Shown in pieces: positions 33,126 through 43,239 of a DNA stretch of 64,000 nucleotides. The stretch is taken from positions 186,001 to 250,000 of the forward strand of contig JANEZZ010000806.1 in NCBI GenBank assembly GCA_026122225.1, given 5' to 3'. Numbering within the stretch: position 1 is the stretch's first letter; each line of letters begins with the position of its first letter. The stretch comes from Heloderma charlesbogerti. Lineage: Eukaryota; Chordata; Lepidosauria; Squamata; Helodermatidae. Under the pieces are notes generated by a model, which saw only the letters and a list, made by a program, of their open reading frames with translations, ran no database searches and was not told the origin of the DNA. Both the position numbers and the translations under genes were made by a program.

Positions 33126-34025
33126 TAGGGATGTACAAAAGTCACTTACCTTTCACGGATTATGTTGATGGTGGGGGGGAGGTGCTCCGTCCCTCCCCCC
33201 CCCCCGGAATCCTGGCCGTCCGGCTGTGCTCCGCAGGGATTCTGTGGAGCCGCCGGCCGGCTCCGCGATCAGCTGGACATCCGGCCGCTGGCTAGCAGGG
33301 ATGCAAATGGCGGCGGCCATAGCCGCCACTGTTTGCGTCCCTGCAGTCAGCCGTGATAGGCTACGTAAATGTTTACATAGCCTATCATGTCTGACTTAAA
33401 AACAACAACAACAACGTGCGTACGCAAATGGCGGCGGCCATGGCCACCACCATTTTCGTTCCTTATTTTGGCACGTCTTAGTCTACGTCAAGATTTACGT
33501 AGACTAAGACGGCGAAAATAAGGGGAACGCAAATAGTGTAGCGGATGCTACGCTATTTGCATTCCCCTTATTTTCGCCGTCTTAGTCTACGTAAATCTTG
33601 ACGTAGACTAGACGTGCCAAAATAAGGAACGCAAATGGCAGCGCCCATGGGCGCTGCCATTTGAGTACGCACGTTTTTGTTTTTGTTTTACTCAGCCATG
33701 ATAGGCTACGTAAACATTTACGTAGCCTATTGTGGTATTTTTTAAAAAATCTAGCCGTGGTAGGCTACGTAAATCTTTATGTAGCCTATCATGTTCTTTT
33801 GTTTTTGTTTTGTTTTTTACTGGAAATGGCGGCAGCGGCAGGCGGTTGGAAGACTGACCGCCGCAGCCGCCGCTGCCGAACCGCCGCCGCCAGGAAGATT
33901 CGCCGAAGGTAAGTCCTGTCCCGGGGAGGGGGGGTGGCAGACTGTTTTGCCACCAATTTCGGGGGGCCGAATGCGCTGGCATTCGGCCTCCCCAAGATTC
34001 GTGGCGAAATTCTCTGGCATCCCTA
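33126..34025. mobile_element. hAT-type hairpin-array element without matching TSD (copy H2)
   Basis: Starts TAGGGATGTACAAAAGTC and ends GAAATTCTCTGGCATCCCTA, like its relatives, but the flanking octamers TGAATATC (33118-33125) and CTCAGGCA (34026-34033) do not match. The core is a nested palindrome (33415-33673). Around it are GATAGG-type hairpins at 33345-33396, 33695-33735 and 33755-33793, a CAAATGG hairpin at 33295-33344, CAA/GTTTTT linkers, a GGCGGC-rich block and a right subterminal GGGGGGCCGAATGCGCTGGC hairpin. The unmatched flanks suggest recombination between two copies or a deletion after insertion. Confidence 0.78.
33415..33673. repeat. Nested 259-bp palindrome inside H2
   Basis: CGTGCGTACGCAAATGG at the left pairs with CCATTTGAGTACGCACG at the right, and complementarity runs inward through TTCCTTATTTTGGCACGTCT, a TAGTCTACGT stem-loop and GGCGAAAATAAGGGGAACGC to a centre near 33544 (TAGCGGATGCTA). 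Each arm itself contains two smaller hairpins (33477-33508 and 33579-33613; 33418-33460 and 33630-33672). Arm mismatches are few, for example a missing A near 33610. Confidence 0.9.
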
Positions 34026-34139
34026 CTCAGGCATCAACTGTCACCATAAGATGGCTCTGAATGCTCACCATCCCTAAGCTCGTTCTCCTTTGCCCATCCT
34101 AGCTGCCAACTGAAATGCGACCAGAACTGAGGAATAATT

Positions 34140-35102
34140 TAGGGATGTACGAAAGTCATTGACCGTTTCATGGATCTGCTTCGCAGTGGGAGGGGAGGCG
34201 CTCCATCCCTCCCCCCGGAATCCTCGACGGGGGGGAAGGCGCTCCGTCCCTCCCCCCGGAGTCCTGCCTGGCCAGCTCCGCTCCACGGGGATTCCGCGGA
34301 GCTGCCGGCCGGCTCCGCCCACAGCTGGACATTCAGCCACTGGGCACCAAGGACGCAAATGGCGGCGGCCGTAGCCACCGCTGTTTGCATCCCTGTACCT
34401 AACTGTGATAGGCTACATAAATATTTACGTAGCCTATCACAGCAAAGTAAAAAAAAAAAAACGCATACGGAAATGGTGGCGGCTACGGCGGCCGCCATTT
34501 GCGTTAGCTATTTTTCGCCGTTCTAGCCTATGTAAATATTTATGTAGGCTAGAACAGTGAAAAATAGCGAACGCAAATGGCGGCCGCCGTAGCCACCGCC
34601 ATTTGTGTACGCTGCGCCTGGCCACAGCCGGCCAGGAGACCAGCCACCGCTGCACCCGCCACCGCCGCACCTGCCGCCGCCGCACTTGCCACCGCCGCCA
34701 CCACACCTGCCGCACCCGCTGCACCCGCCACCGCACCCACCACCGCACCTGCTGCTGCCGCCCCCACTGCACCTGCCGCCCCTGCTGCTGCCACCACGCC
34801 TGCCGCTGCCACACTTGCCGCCACCCCCGCCGCCACCCCTATCACCCCCGCCCCTGCCACCCCTGCCGCCCCTGCTGCTGCTGCCCCTGCCCCCGAATCC
34901 GCCGCCGCCGGAGCCGCCGCCCAATCCGCTGTCGTGTTGCCGGAGCTGCCACCGCCGCATCCGCCCCAGGTGAGTGCCGTCCCGGGGGATTCCACGTGGG
35001 GGGGCGGGGGCCAGGAGGCCATTCCGCCACGGATTCTGGGGGGCCGGATTCCACAGCATCCAGCCTCACTAGAATCCATTGTGGAATTCTCTGCCATCCC
35101 TA
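34140..35102. mobile_element. hAT-type hairpin-array element, exact TSD (copy H3)
   Basis: Starts TAGGGATGTACGAAAGTC and ends GAATTCTCTGCCATCCCTA, with an exact 8-bp duplication GAATAATT (34132-34139 and 35103-35110). Contents in order: GCTCC-rich subterminal repeats, a CAAATGG hairpin (34351-34392), a GATAGG hairpin (34403-34442), an A run, a CAAATGG-type hairpin (34461-34504), a 62-bp hairpin built on CTATTTTTCGCCGTTCTAGC (34507-34568), a third CAAATGG hairpin (34571-34611), a 345-bp GCC/CCN-rich block, and a right subterminal GGGGGGCCGGATTC hairpin. At 963 bp it is the longest copy. No transposase is present. Confidence 0.92.
34625..34970. repeat. GCC/CCN-rich low-complexity block in H3
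   Basis: Degenerate GCCGCC, CCACCG and CTGCTG triplets, open in several frames on both strands, giving Ala/Pro-rich, Gly-rich or His/Cys/Arg-rich peptides of 120 to 195 codons. With stops rare because A and T are rare, none of these is evidence for a gene. The other hAT copies have only a short GGCGGC stretch here, so this is a copy-specific expansion. Confidence 0.88.
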
Positions 35103-35309
35103 GAATAATTAGACTGAAATTACCTACTTGACACACCCAACCCCATTAGCAATGTGAAGTAGGCGAAAAGGCATGCATTCCCAAGCAATCAGACTATGAG
35201 CCAAAAATTCCTACTTGGTCCCCCAAAGGGCAACTGGTTGGGACCTATACTGCTTAAGGGAAGGAGGGAGCTGCGCCAACGACGAACTGCCTGGGAGGGA
35301 GTGTGGATC

Positions 35310-35865
35310 TAGGGTGTTAGAGAATTCTGCCATGGATCCCAGGGGGGCTGAATTCCAGTGAATTAGGCCCCCCAGAATCCATGGCGGAACGGAGCCCCCC
35401 ACCCCCCCACCCCACGAAAGCCCCACGAAATGGAGCCTACCTGGCTGCAGCTCTGGCTCTGGCAGTGGCAGCTCCAGCCGCTGCCAGGCTGCTGTGGCTG
35501 CAAATATTTGGGGCCGCAGGTGGGCAGGGGAGGGCCGCCATTTGCGCCCCTTCTTTAGCCGTAATAGGCTATGTAAATATTTACGTAGTCTATCACGAGC
35601 TTGTGTAGGTATGCAAATCGCGTCCCCTATGCAGGACGCCATTTGCGTCTGCAGCAGCCCGGCAGCGGCTGGAGGCCCGGCTGTGGGTTGGCCTGGCCGG
35701 CGGCTCCGCAGCCTGGCCGCTGAGCGGAGCCAGCCAGGCAGGATTCCGGGGGGGAGGAATGGCTTGCCTCCCCCCCCATAGAGGATTCTGGGTGGAGGAA
35801 TGGATCACCTCCCCCCACCTGTGGAACCTGGCAGAGCCAGGGAAGCGGGGTTTCGTACAGCCCTA
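35310..35865. mobile_element. hAT-type hairpin-array element, exact TSD (copy H4)
   Basis: Starts TAGGGTGTTAGAGAATTC and ends GGTTTCGTACAGCCCTA, with an exact 8-bp duplication TGTGGATC (35302-35309 and 35866-35873). It contains one GATAGG-type hairpin (35560-35597), one CAAATGG-type hairpin (35611-35648), a GGGGGGCTGAATTCCAGTG subterminal hairpin and GCTCC-rich repeats. It has the fewest hairpins of the group, so hairpin number varies between copies. Same orientation as H1. Confidence 0.9.
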
Positions 35866-36253
35866 TGTGGATCACAGACAAAACTCCTCCGGCCCCTCCC
35901 CTTGCTGTTGGCGCAAAGAGCAGCCCAGTGGCAGCCCGCGTCGTCCTCTCCCCTGCCCACCTGCAGCGCCCCCCCCCATGGCCAGGCAAGCCGGATGTGG
36001 GGGTAGGGCATTTCTCAAACCACTTCCAAGTTCCAACACACTTAGAAGCCCCGCTCACATCTGCTCTTCCACACTCAAACTGAACACTCAGAGAGCAGTG
36101 TGGGATCATGCCTGCTGCCCCTGCTCCTGACTGTAGCACTTTCTGGAGAAGTTCCGAAAGGCAGTTGTGTGCAGGTTCCTCACATGATGGAGGGCACTGT
36201 GTTCAGGGTTTCCGATGGCATGCAGAACCCAAGCATGTAATTAGACCCTTCAC
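35866..36253. other. Arm sequence between H4 and the apex
   Basis: About 390 bp without a gene or named repeat. Moderately GC-rich, then ordinary sequence up to the point where the arms stop matching. Confidence 0.5.
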
Positions 36254-36597
36254 GCCTGCAGTGTTGTGTAAATGGCGCTATGTCCGCCTGCCATCACGCG
36301 CAATATCTACGTAGGTTGACTATAGTTTTCTTATGTATTTTTTATTTGATTTGATTAATTTTTTTGACTTGTATTAAAGATATGTAGAGTAATTATGGCA
36401 ATAGATCGTATCATTTTATTTATCTATATATAAAGATAGTTCTATTGATCATTCTATATTGATTTATACAATTAACAAATAAAATAAATATCAATCAACT
36501 AAAAAATAAAACATAAATCATTCATACTCTAATCTAGATTATCTGGCGCTGATGGCAGTGCTGGACTAGTCGCCATTTACACCAAACACTGCCGGCT
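36254..36597. repeat. Imperfect AT-rich apex of the giant palindrome
   Basis: The two halves are recognisably complementary but differ by frequent substitutions and single-base gaps: the left has GCCTGCAGTGTTGTGTAAAT where the inverted right has AGCCGGCAGTGTTTGGTGT. Similarity falls further inside the central AT-rich 220 bp, whose midpoint lies at about 36425 (TATCTATATATAAAGATA). The outer edge contains AAATGGCG and CTACGTAGG, echoes of the two hAT hairpin types. The pattern could be an evolved quasi-palindrome or unpolished sequence at a fold-back junction. No recognisable sequencing adapter was seen. Confidence 0.85.
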
Positions 36598-36985
36598 GTG
36601 AAGGGTCTAATTACATGCTTGGGTTCTGCATGCCATCGGAAACCCTGAACACAGTGCCCTCCATCATGTGAGGAACCTGCACACAACTGCCTTTCGGAAC
36701 TTCTCCAGAAAGTGCTACAGTCAGGAGCAGGGGCAGCAGGCATGATCCCACACTGCTCTCTGAGTGTTCAGTTTGAGTGTGGAAGAGCAGATGTGAGCGG
36801 GGCTTCTAAGTGTGTTGGAACTTGGAAGTGGTTTGAGAAATGCCCTACCCCCACATCCGGCTTGCCTGGCCATGGGGGGGGGCGCTGCAGGTGGGCAGGG
36901 GAGAGGACGACGCGGGCTGCCACTGGGCTGCTCTTTGCGCCAACAGCAAGGGGAGGGGCCGGAGGAGTTTTGTCTGTGATCCACA

Positions 36986-37541
36986 TAGGGCTGTACGAAA
37001 CCCCGCTTCCCTGGCTCTGCCAGGTTCCACAGGTGGGGGGAGGTGATCCATTCCTCCACCCAGAATCCTCTATGGGGGGGGAGGCAAGCCATTCCTCCCC
37101 CCCGGAATCCTGCCTGGCTGGCTCCGCTCAGCGGCCAGGCTGCGGAGCCGCCGGCCAGGCCAACCCACAGCCGGGCCTCCAGCCGCTGCCGGGCTGCTGC
37201 AGACGCAAATGGCGTCCTGCATAGGGGACGCGATTTGCATACCTACACAAGCTCGTGATAGACTACGTAAATATTTACATAGCCTATTACGGCTAAAGAA
37301 GGGGCGCAAATGGCGGCCCTCCCCTGCCCACCTGCGGCCCCAAATATTTGCAGCCACAGCAGCCTGGCAGCGGCTGGAGCTGCCACTGCCAGAGCCAGAG
37401 CTGCAGCCAGGTAGGCTCCATTTCGTGGGGCTTTCGTGGGGTGGGGGGGTGGGGGGCTCCGTTCCGCCATGGATTCTGGGGGGCCTAATTCACTGGAATT
37501 CAGCCCCCCTGGGATCCATGGCAGAATTCTCTAACACCCTA
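36986..37541. mobile_element. Mirror of hAT element H4
   Basis: Reverse complement of 35310-35865, with the same 8-bp duplication on each side (GATCCACA on this strand). Confidence 0.9.
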
Positions 37542-37748
37542 GATCCACACTCCCTCCCAGGCAGTTCGTCGTTGGCGCAGCTCCCTCCTTCCCTTAAGCA
37601 GTATAGGTCCCAACCAGTTGCCCTTTGGGGGACCAAGTAGGAATTTTTGGCTCATAGTCTGATTGCTTGGGAATGCATGCCTTTTCGCCTACTTCACATT
37701 GCTAATGGGGTTGGGTGTGTCAAGTAGGTAATTTCAGTCTAATTATTC

Positions 37749-38711
37749 TAGGGATGGCAGAGAATTCCACAATGGATTCTAGTGAGGCTGGATGCTGTGG
37801 AATCCGGCCCCCCAGAATCCGTGGCGGAATGGCCTCCTGGCCCCCGCCCCCCCACGTGGAATCCCCCGGGACGGCACTCACCTGGGGCGGATGCGGCGGT
37901 GGCAGCTCCGGCAACACGACAGCGGATTGGGCGGCGGCTCCGGCGGCGGCGGATTCGGGGGCAGGGGCAGCAGCAGCAGGGGCGGCAGGGGTGGCAGGGG
38001 CGGGGGTGATAGGGGTGGCGGCGGGGGTGGCGGCAAGTGTGGCAGCGGCAGGCGTGGTGGCAGCAGCAGGGGCGGCAGGTGCAGTGGGGGCGGCAGCAGC
38101 AGGTGCGGTGGTGGGTGCGGTGGCGGGTGCAGCGGGTGCGGCAGGTGTGGTGGCGGCGGTGGCAAGTGCGGCGGCGGCAGGTGCGGCGGTGGCGGGTGCA
38201 GCGGTGGCTGGTCTCCTGGCCGGCTGTGGCCAGGCGCAGCGTACACAAATGGCGGTGGCTACGGCGGCCGCCATTTGCGTTCGCTATTTTTCACTGTTCT
38301 AGCCTACATAAATATTTACATAGGCTAGAACGGCGAAAAATAGCTAACGCAAATGGCGGCCGCCGTAGCCGCCACCATTTCCGTATGCGTTTTTTTTTTT
38401 TTACTTTGCTGTGATAGGCTACGTAAATATTTATGTAGCCTATCACAGTTAGGTACAGGGATGCAAACAGCGGTGGCTACGGCCGCCGCCATTTGCGTCC
38501 TTGGTGCCCAGTGGCTGAATGTCCAGCTGTGGGCGGAGCCGGCCGGCAGCTCCGCGGAATCCCCGTGGAGCGGAGCTGGCCAGGCAGGACTCCGGGGGGA
38601 GGGACGGAGCGCCTTCCCCCCCGTCGAGGATTCCGGGGGGAGGGATGGAGCGCCTCCCCTCCCACTGCGAAGCAGATCCATGAAACGGTCAATGACTTTC
38701 GTACATCCCTA
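37749..38711. mobile_element. Mirror of hAT element H3
   Basis: Reverse complement of 34140-35102, flanked by AATTATTC on both sides. Confidence 0.92.
37881..38226. repeat. Mirror of the GCC/CCN-rich block
   Basis: GGC/GGT-rich on this strand; non-coding for the reasons given at 34625-34970. Confidence 0.88.
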
Positions 38712-38825
38712 AATTATTCCTCAGTTCTGGTCGCATTTCAGTTGGCAGCTAGGATGGGCAAAGGAGAACGAGCTTAGGGATGGTGAGCATTCAGAGCCAT
38801 CTTATGGTGACAGTTGATGCCTGAG

Positions 38826-39725
38826 TAGGGATGCCAGAGAATTTCGCCACGAATCTTGGGGAGGCCGAATGCCAGCGCATTCGGCCCCCCGAAATTGGTG
38901 GCAAAACAGTCTGCCACCCCCCCTCCCCGGGACAGGACTTACCTTCGGCGAATCTTCCTGGCGGCGGCGGTTCGGCAGCGGCGGCTGCGGCGGTCAGTCT
39001 TCCAACCGCCTGCCGCTGCCGCCATTTCCAGTAAAAAACAAAACAAAAACAAAAGAACATGATAGGCTACATAAAGATTTACGTAGCCTACCACGGCTAG
39101 ATTTTTTAAAAAATACCACAATAGGCTACGTAAATGTTTACGTAGCCTATCATGGCTGAGTAAAACAAAAACAAAAACGTGCGTACTCAAATGGCAGCGC
39201 CCATGGGCGCTGCCATTTGCGTTCCTTATTTTGGCACGTCTAGTCTACGTCAAGATTTACGTAGACTAAGACGGCGAAAATAAGGGGAATGCAAATAGCG
39301 TAGCATCCGCTACACTATTTGCGTTCCCCTTATTTTCGCCGTCTTAGTCTACGTAAATCTTGACGTAGACTAAGACGTGCCAAAATAAGGAACGAAAATG
39401 GTGGTGGCCATGGCCGCCGCCATTTGCGTACGCACGTTGTTGTTGTTGTTTTTAAGTCAGACATGATAGGCTATGTAAACATTTACGTAGCCTATCACGG
39501 CTGACTGCAGGGACGCAAACAGTGGCGGCTATGGCCGCCGCCATTTGCATCCCTGCTAGCCAGCGGCCGGATGTCCAGCTGATCGCGGAGCCGGCCGGCG
39601 GCTCCACAGAATCCCTGCGGAGCACAGCCGGACGGCCAGGATTCCGGGGGGGGGGGAGGGACGGAGCACCTCCCCCCCACCATCAACATAATCCGTGAAA
39701 GGTAAGTGACTTTTGTACATCCCTA
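38826..39725. mobile_element. Mirror of hAT element H2
   Basis: Reverse complement of 33126-34025, with the same unmatched flanks. Confidence 0.78.
39178..39436. repeat. Mirror of the nested 259-bp palindrome
   Basis: Reverse complement of 33415-33673; the small asymmetries between its arms are preserved exactly. Confidence 0.9.
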
Positions 39726-39940
39726 GATATTCAGTCATCAAAAACCCTGCCGGTTTAAAAGACCAGACAATAAAGCTATCTCATGTTAGTCCAAACTCCA
39801 CAAAGCCAGGAAATTGGAAGCTAAGGCTGATGCCTTATCTGTTGTGCCCCATGATCAGGCAAACTGTGCTTGCTGCTTACAATTTACCCTCCATGCACCC
39901 ACACTTTTCCTAGGTCTTTCAGTCCCAAATCCAGATTGGG

Positions 39941-40685
39941 TAGGGATGTATGAATCCCTTACCTGGCTCCGCGCAGGGGCATCCATGGTGGGGGGGAGGC
40001 GCTCCGTCCCTCCCCCCGGAATCCTCAATGCGGGGGGAGGCACTCCGTCCCTCCCCCTGGAATCCTGCCTGGCCAGCTCCACTCCGTGGCCAAGCCACGG
40101 AGCCACCGACCAGCTCCACCCCGCCCACAGCCGGACATCCGGCCGCTGGGCAGCCCTGCAGGGACGCAAATGGCAACTGTCGTAGCTGCTGCCATTTGCG
40201 TCCCTGTATTGAACTGTGATAGGCTACATAAATACTTACGTAGCCTATCACGGCAGGGGGGAAACCCCGGCGTACGCAAATGGCGGTAGCCGCTGCCATT
40301 TGCGTATGCTGGGTTCCCCCCCCTGCCATGATACGCTACGTAAATACTTACATATCCTATCACGGCCTCCGCAGAGATGCAAATGGCGTCCCTGCGTTAG
40401 CCGTGATAGGCTACGTAAGTATTTACAAACCCTATCACGGCTATGAAGAGGAGGAAGCGAATGGCGGCCACAGGACGGCTGCCATTTGCAAAGCAGCGCG
40501 GATGGGAGCAGGTAAGCGCTCCTTTTCGCGTGCATTTCGTGGGGTGGGGGCGGCGGGGACTTCATCCCGTGCACCTTTCATGGGTTGGGGGGACGAGGGC
40601 TTCGTTCCGCAATGGATTTTGGGGGGCCGAATGCACTGGCATTTGGCCTCACCGAGATCCATCGCAGAATTCTCTGACATCCCTA
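39941..40685. mobile_element. Mirror of hAT element H1
   Basis: Reverse complement of 32166-32910, flanked by AGATTGGG on both sides. Confidence 0.88.
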
Positions 40686-41519
40686 AGATTGGGAGGATGG
40701 AGTGCCTGGGACCAGCAAAGATGCTCCACATTGTCCTGGTCCTGTATTGCCTTATAAAGCAACTGAGAAACTGGCTTGGGGAAACATAGCCCAGAATAGT
40801 CTCAAAGCCAACAGAAAGCAAGTTCAAAAACAGAAAAGAGGATTCTTCTTCTCCCAAAAGGGAGGTAAGAACCAAAGAAGCTCTCAGAACAAAACAAAAT
40901 CTGCTAATGAAGTTCAGAGTTAAGCAACTGGTAAAAATCAAGCAAGCCAGGTTGGAACAAATGTAGGTGTTCTCTTTTTCACAGGGTGCTCTTAATCCCC
41001 TAACAGCCCTCAGTTTTCTGCCTTTTGATTAGCTCTTTTCTGTAGTTGCTAACTAGAAAATTTGATTCCAAATGACACTTGGGGGCCAGAAACCTGAAGG
41101 GACAGTTTCTCCTTGTTTTAGGTAGCTGATGGTACTCTAGGCCTTATCAGGGTAGGAGCTGCTAGCTGCAGGAAGTAACTAACATTACATAACCTTTTCT
41201 CATACTGGTCCATTGTTCAACGGCTTGGCCGCTGCTTTGTCAGCACAATTGCCTCCTTCTCAAACTCCAGGCAGCAAAACCTTCTGCCCCCAAGGAAAGA
41301 CAGGCCTGCTTATGAAGCAAAGTTTCACTGCTATTCCATGCCATAGCTTCCTTCTCAGGCCTCTGTTCCCGGCACTTGAGTCCAGAAAGGGACCTTAGTA
41401 ACACAAACGATTAAGGGGAATGGGGGGAGCAGAGGAAGAAGGGAAACAGCTGGGAGTACAGACCAGTAAACAGAAGCAGTGGGGTCTGGTCACGTTGAGG
41501 AGATGCTTGCCTGTATACA

Positions 41520-41541
41520 AACACACACACACACACACACA
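41520..41541. repeat. (CA)n microsatellite, mirror
   Basis: Same unit count as 31310-31331. Confidence 0.93.
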
Positions 41542-42138
41542 GAGGACCCAGAAACTCAGTTAGCTGCTGCTGCTGCTTTTTCTCTACATGGCAATAGAGA
41601 CCCACCTTCAACATTCCAAGTGCCACATTATGACATCTCATAGGGATTCATTATACCAATAAAAATTATCTTAAAAATAAGTAAACTGGATTTTTAACAA
41701 AGAAATTCCATTCTACCAACTACAATAGAAAGGGAATAGGAAAACATATATGGTTTTCATATATAGCTTCCAGCTCTTTGGCAAATGATGGACACAAACG
41801 GTTGCCAACACATGTTTTCAGGGCCAAAACTACATGACTGAGTATTTATTTTATTTTTTCTGTTGACTTCCCTTTCTCCTTCAATCTTTAAGCAATCTTC
41901 CTGAAAGTTTCCACTTATGTAAAATAGACATTTCTGTCGGGCACAAGTGATTTTCAGGAAGATTGGTGAAACTCTTTCAATGTTATTAAGGTTAGGATAA
42001 CCTCCCCCCCTGATTTTAATTTAACATGGAGGGATCCTTTTTTTGACTGTTCACCTTATCTATTGGATGCACAACTGTGCCTCCAGTAATATTATGCATG
42101 TAGAGTGAACACATGGGGGGCAACTCTTGTTTCTAGTG

Positions 42139-42274
42139 CAGGGCTGGGCAGAAAGTAGATCTCCAGCTTTTTCGGACTTCACTTCCCAGCATTCCTGACC
42201 ATTAGCCATGCTTGCAGGCACTTCTGGGAGCTGAAATCCAAAACGTCTGGCGATCTACTTTCTGCCCACCCCTG
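42139..42274. mobile_element. Mirror of hAT foldback MITE 30577-30712
   Basis: Exact reverse complement. Confidence 0.78.
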
Positions 42275-42675
42275 CACTAGTGCATGCACACCATTCAGTG
42301 TACTGCCTGAAAAAGACCCCATGCGTACAGCTGTATGGCAGTCTTTTCAAACTGTACAAAGAAGTACATACATCAGGGCAGTGTTTGCCAAGGGCGCCCA
42401 TACATATTCTTTATGCACACATAAAACATCTGGAAAGGGCTTGTCTTCTCCCTTAAGTTGCTCAGCCAAAATCGTTAGAGAGGAAGGCTACAGAAGGCAG
42501 TGGGAAGAAGGGGACATTATATGTGGGAAGGGTGGAGTTAAGTTTCAAAAGAGGCAAATCAGAATACACACACACACAGACACAGACACATATATTCACT
42601 TTGGCTCAGGCAGTGTCATTACAAAAAGTTATTCTGTGGCCACACCATGTGTCCTTTCTGAAAATACTGCATATA

Positions 42676-42779
42676 CCAGCCTGCCTACCAGCTTTCTCCA
42701 ACCTGGTGTTCTCCAGATGTGTTGGACTACAGTTGTAATCCAACACATCTGGAGGGTGCCAGTTGAGGAAGGCTGGTAT
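42676..42779. mobile_element. Mirror of MITE 30072-30175
   Basis: Exact reverse complement. Confidence 0.75.
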
Positions 42780-43093
42780 ATACACAAGAGCATCCCTTGT
42801 GGTCATTGCCCTTTCTTTCAGAAGAATGTATTTCTTTCAGAAATTCTAGTAGATTCTGAGTTGCCTAACATTTCTGTGCAACAGCAAATTGATTTTCTGA
42901 GTGGGGTGGGGGCCGTGGGGCAAATAATCCCTGCAACTGTTTGTCATCTTAAAACAACATTTAAAAATGTGTCCTTGGTAATCGCCTCAGCGCATAACAC
43001 ATTCTAGGTAGGATTAATTTAATGTGTTAGTTTCACCGCGACTTTATCCACCTTCCCAGTTGTGGTCTGCCTAGTTGGTTTGCATATTGGAGT

Positions 43094-43239
43094 GAAATGT
43101 AATATTTTATTACATTAATAAATTTATTACATTTAATAATGAATACTATGCATAATAATTTTAACGGCAACATTAAAATATATTTATTACAAATAATTGA
43201 CTAATTAAATTGTAATATAATATTTAATATAATATTTAA
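43094..43239. repeat. Mirror of AT-rich block
   Basis: Reverse complement of 29612-29757. Confidence 0.7.

Larger units (their letters stand above)
8852..36253 (+). repeat. Left arm of a giant palindrome (27,402 bp)
   Basis: Every base x in this arm pairs with base 72851-x in 36598-63999. All left-arm open frames checked have right-arm partners with coordinates summing to 72851 and identical translations. Non-coding spots checked directly (around 8860, 14200, 29600 and 36130) are also exact reverse complements. No length difference is seen, even in microsatellites and long T runs. This means either a very recent or actively homogenised inverted duplication, or one sequence counted twice in an assembly. 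Confidence 0.97.

Noticed and set aside
32409..33793. CRISPR-like array of regularly repeated palindromes
   Set aside because: Spacing is irregular, there are no unique spacers of constant length and no cas genes, and the host is a vertebrate. The units are hairpin modules of hAT elements.
34549..35136. Ala/Gly/Pro-rich open frames of up to 195 codons
   Set aside because: They occur on both strands and in several frames at once over a GCC-rich block inside a hAT element with exact target duplications. Rare stops reflect composition, not selection.
36254..36597. Sequencing adapter left at the palindrome centre
   Set aside because: No sequence resembling the common hairpin adapters is visible. 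The artefact hypothesis rests on the error pattern, not on an adapter.
36254..36597. Replication origin or telomere-like hairpin end
   Set aside because: The AT-rich dyad is suggestive, but there are no telomere repeats or recognisable origin motifs, and the region may be low-quality sequence.
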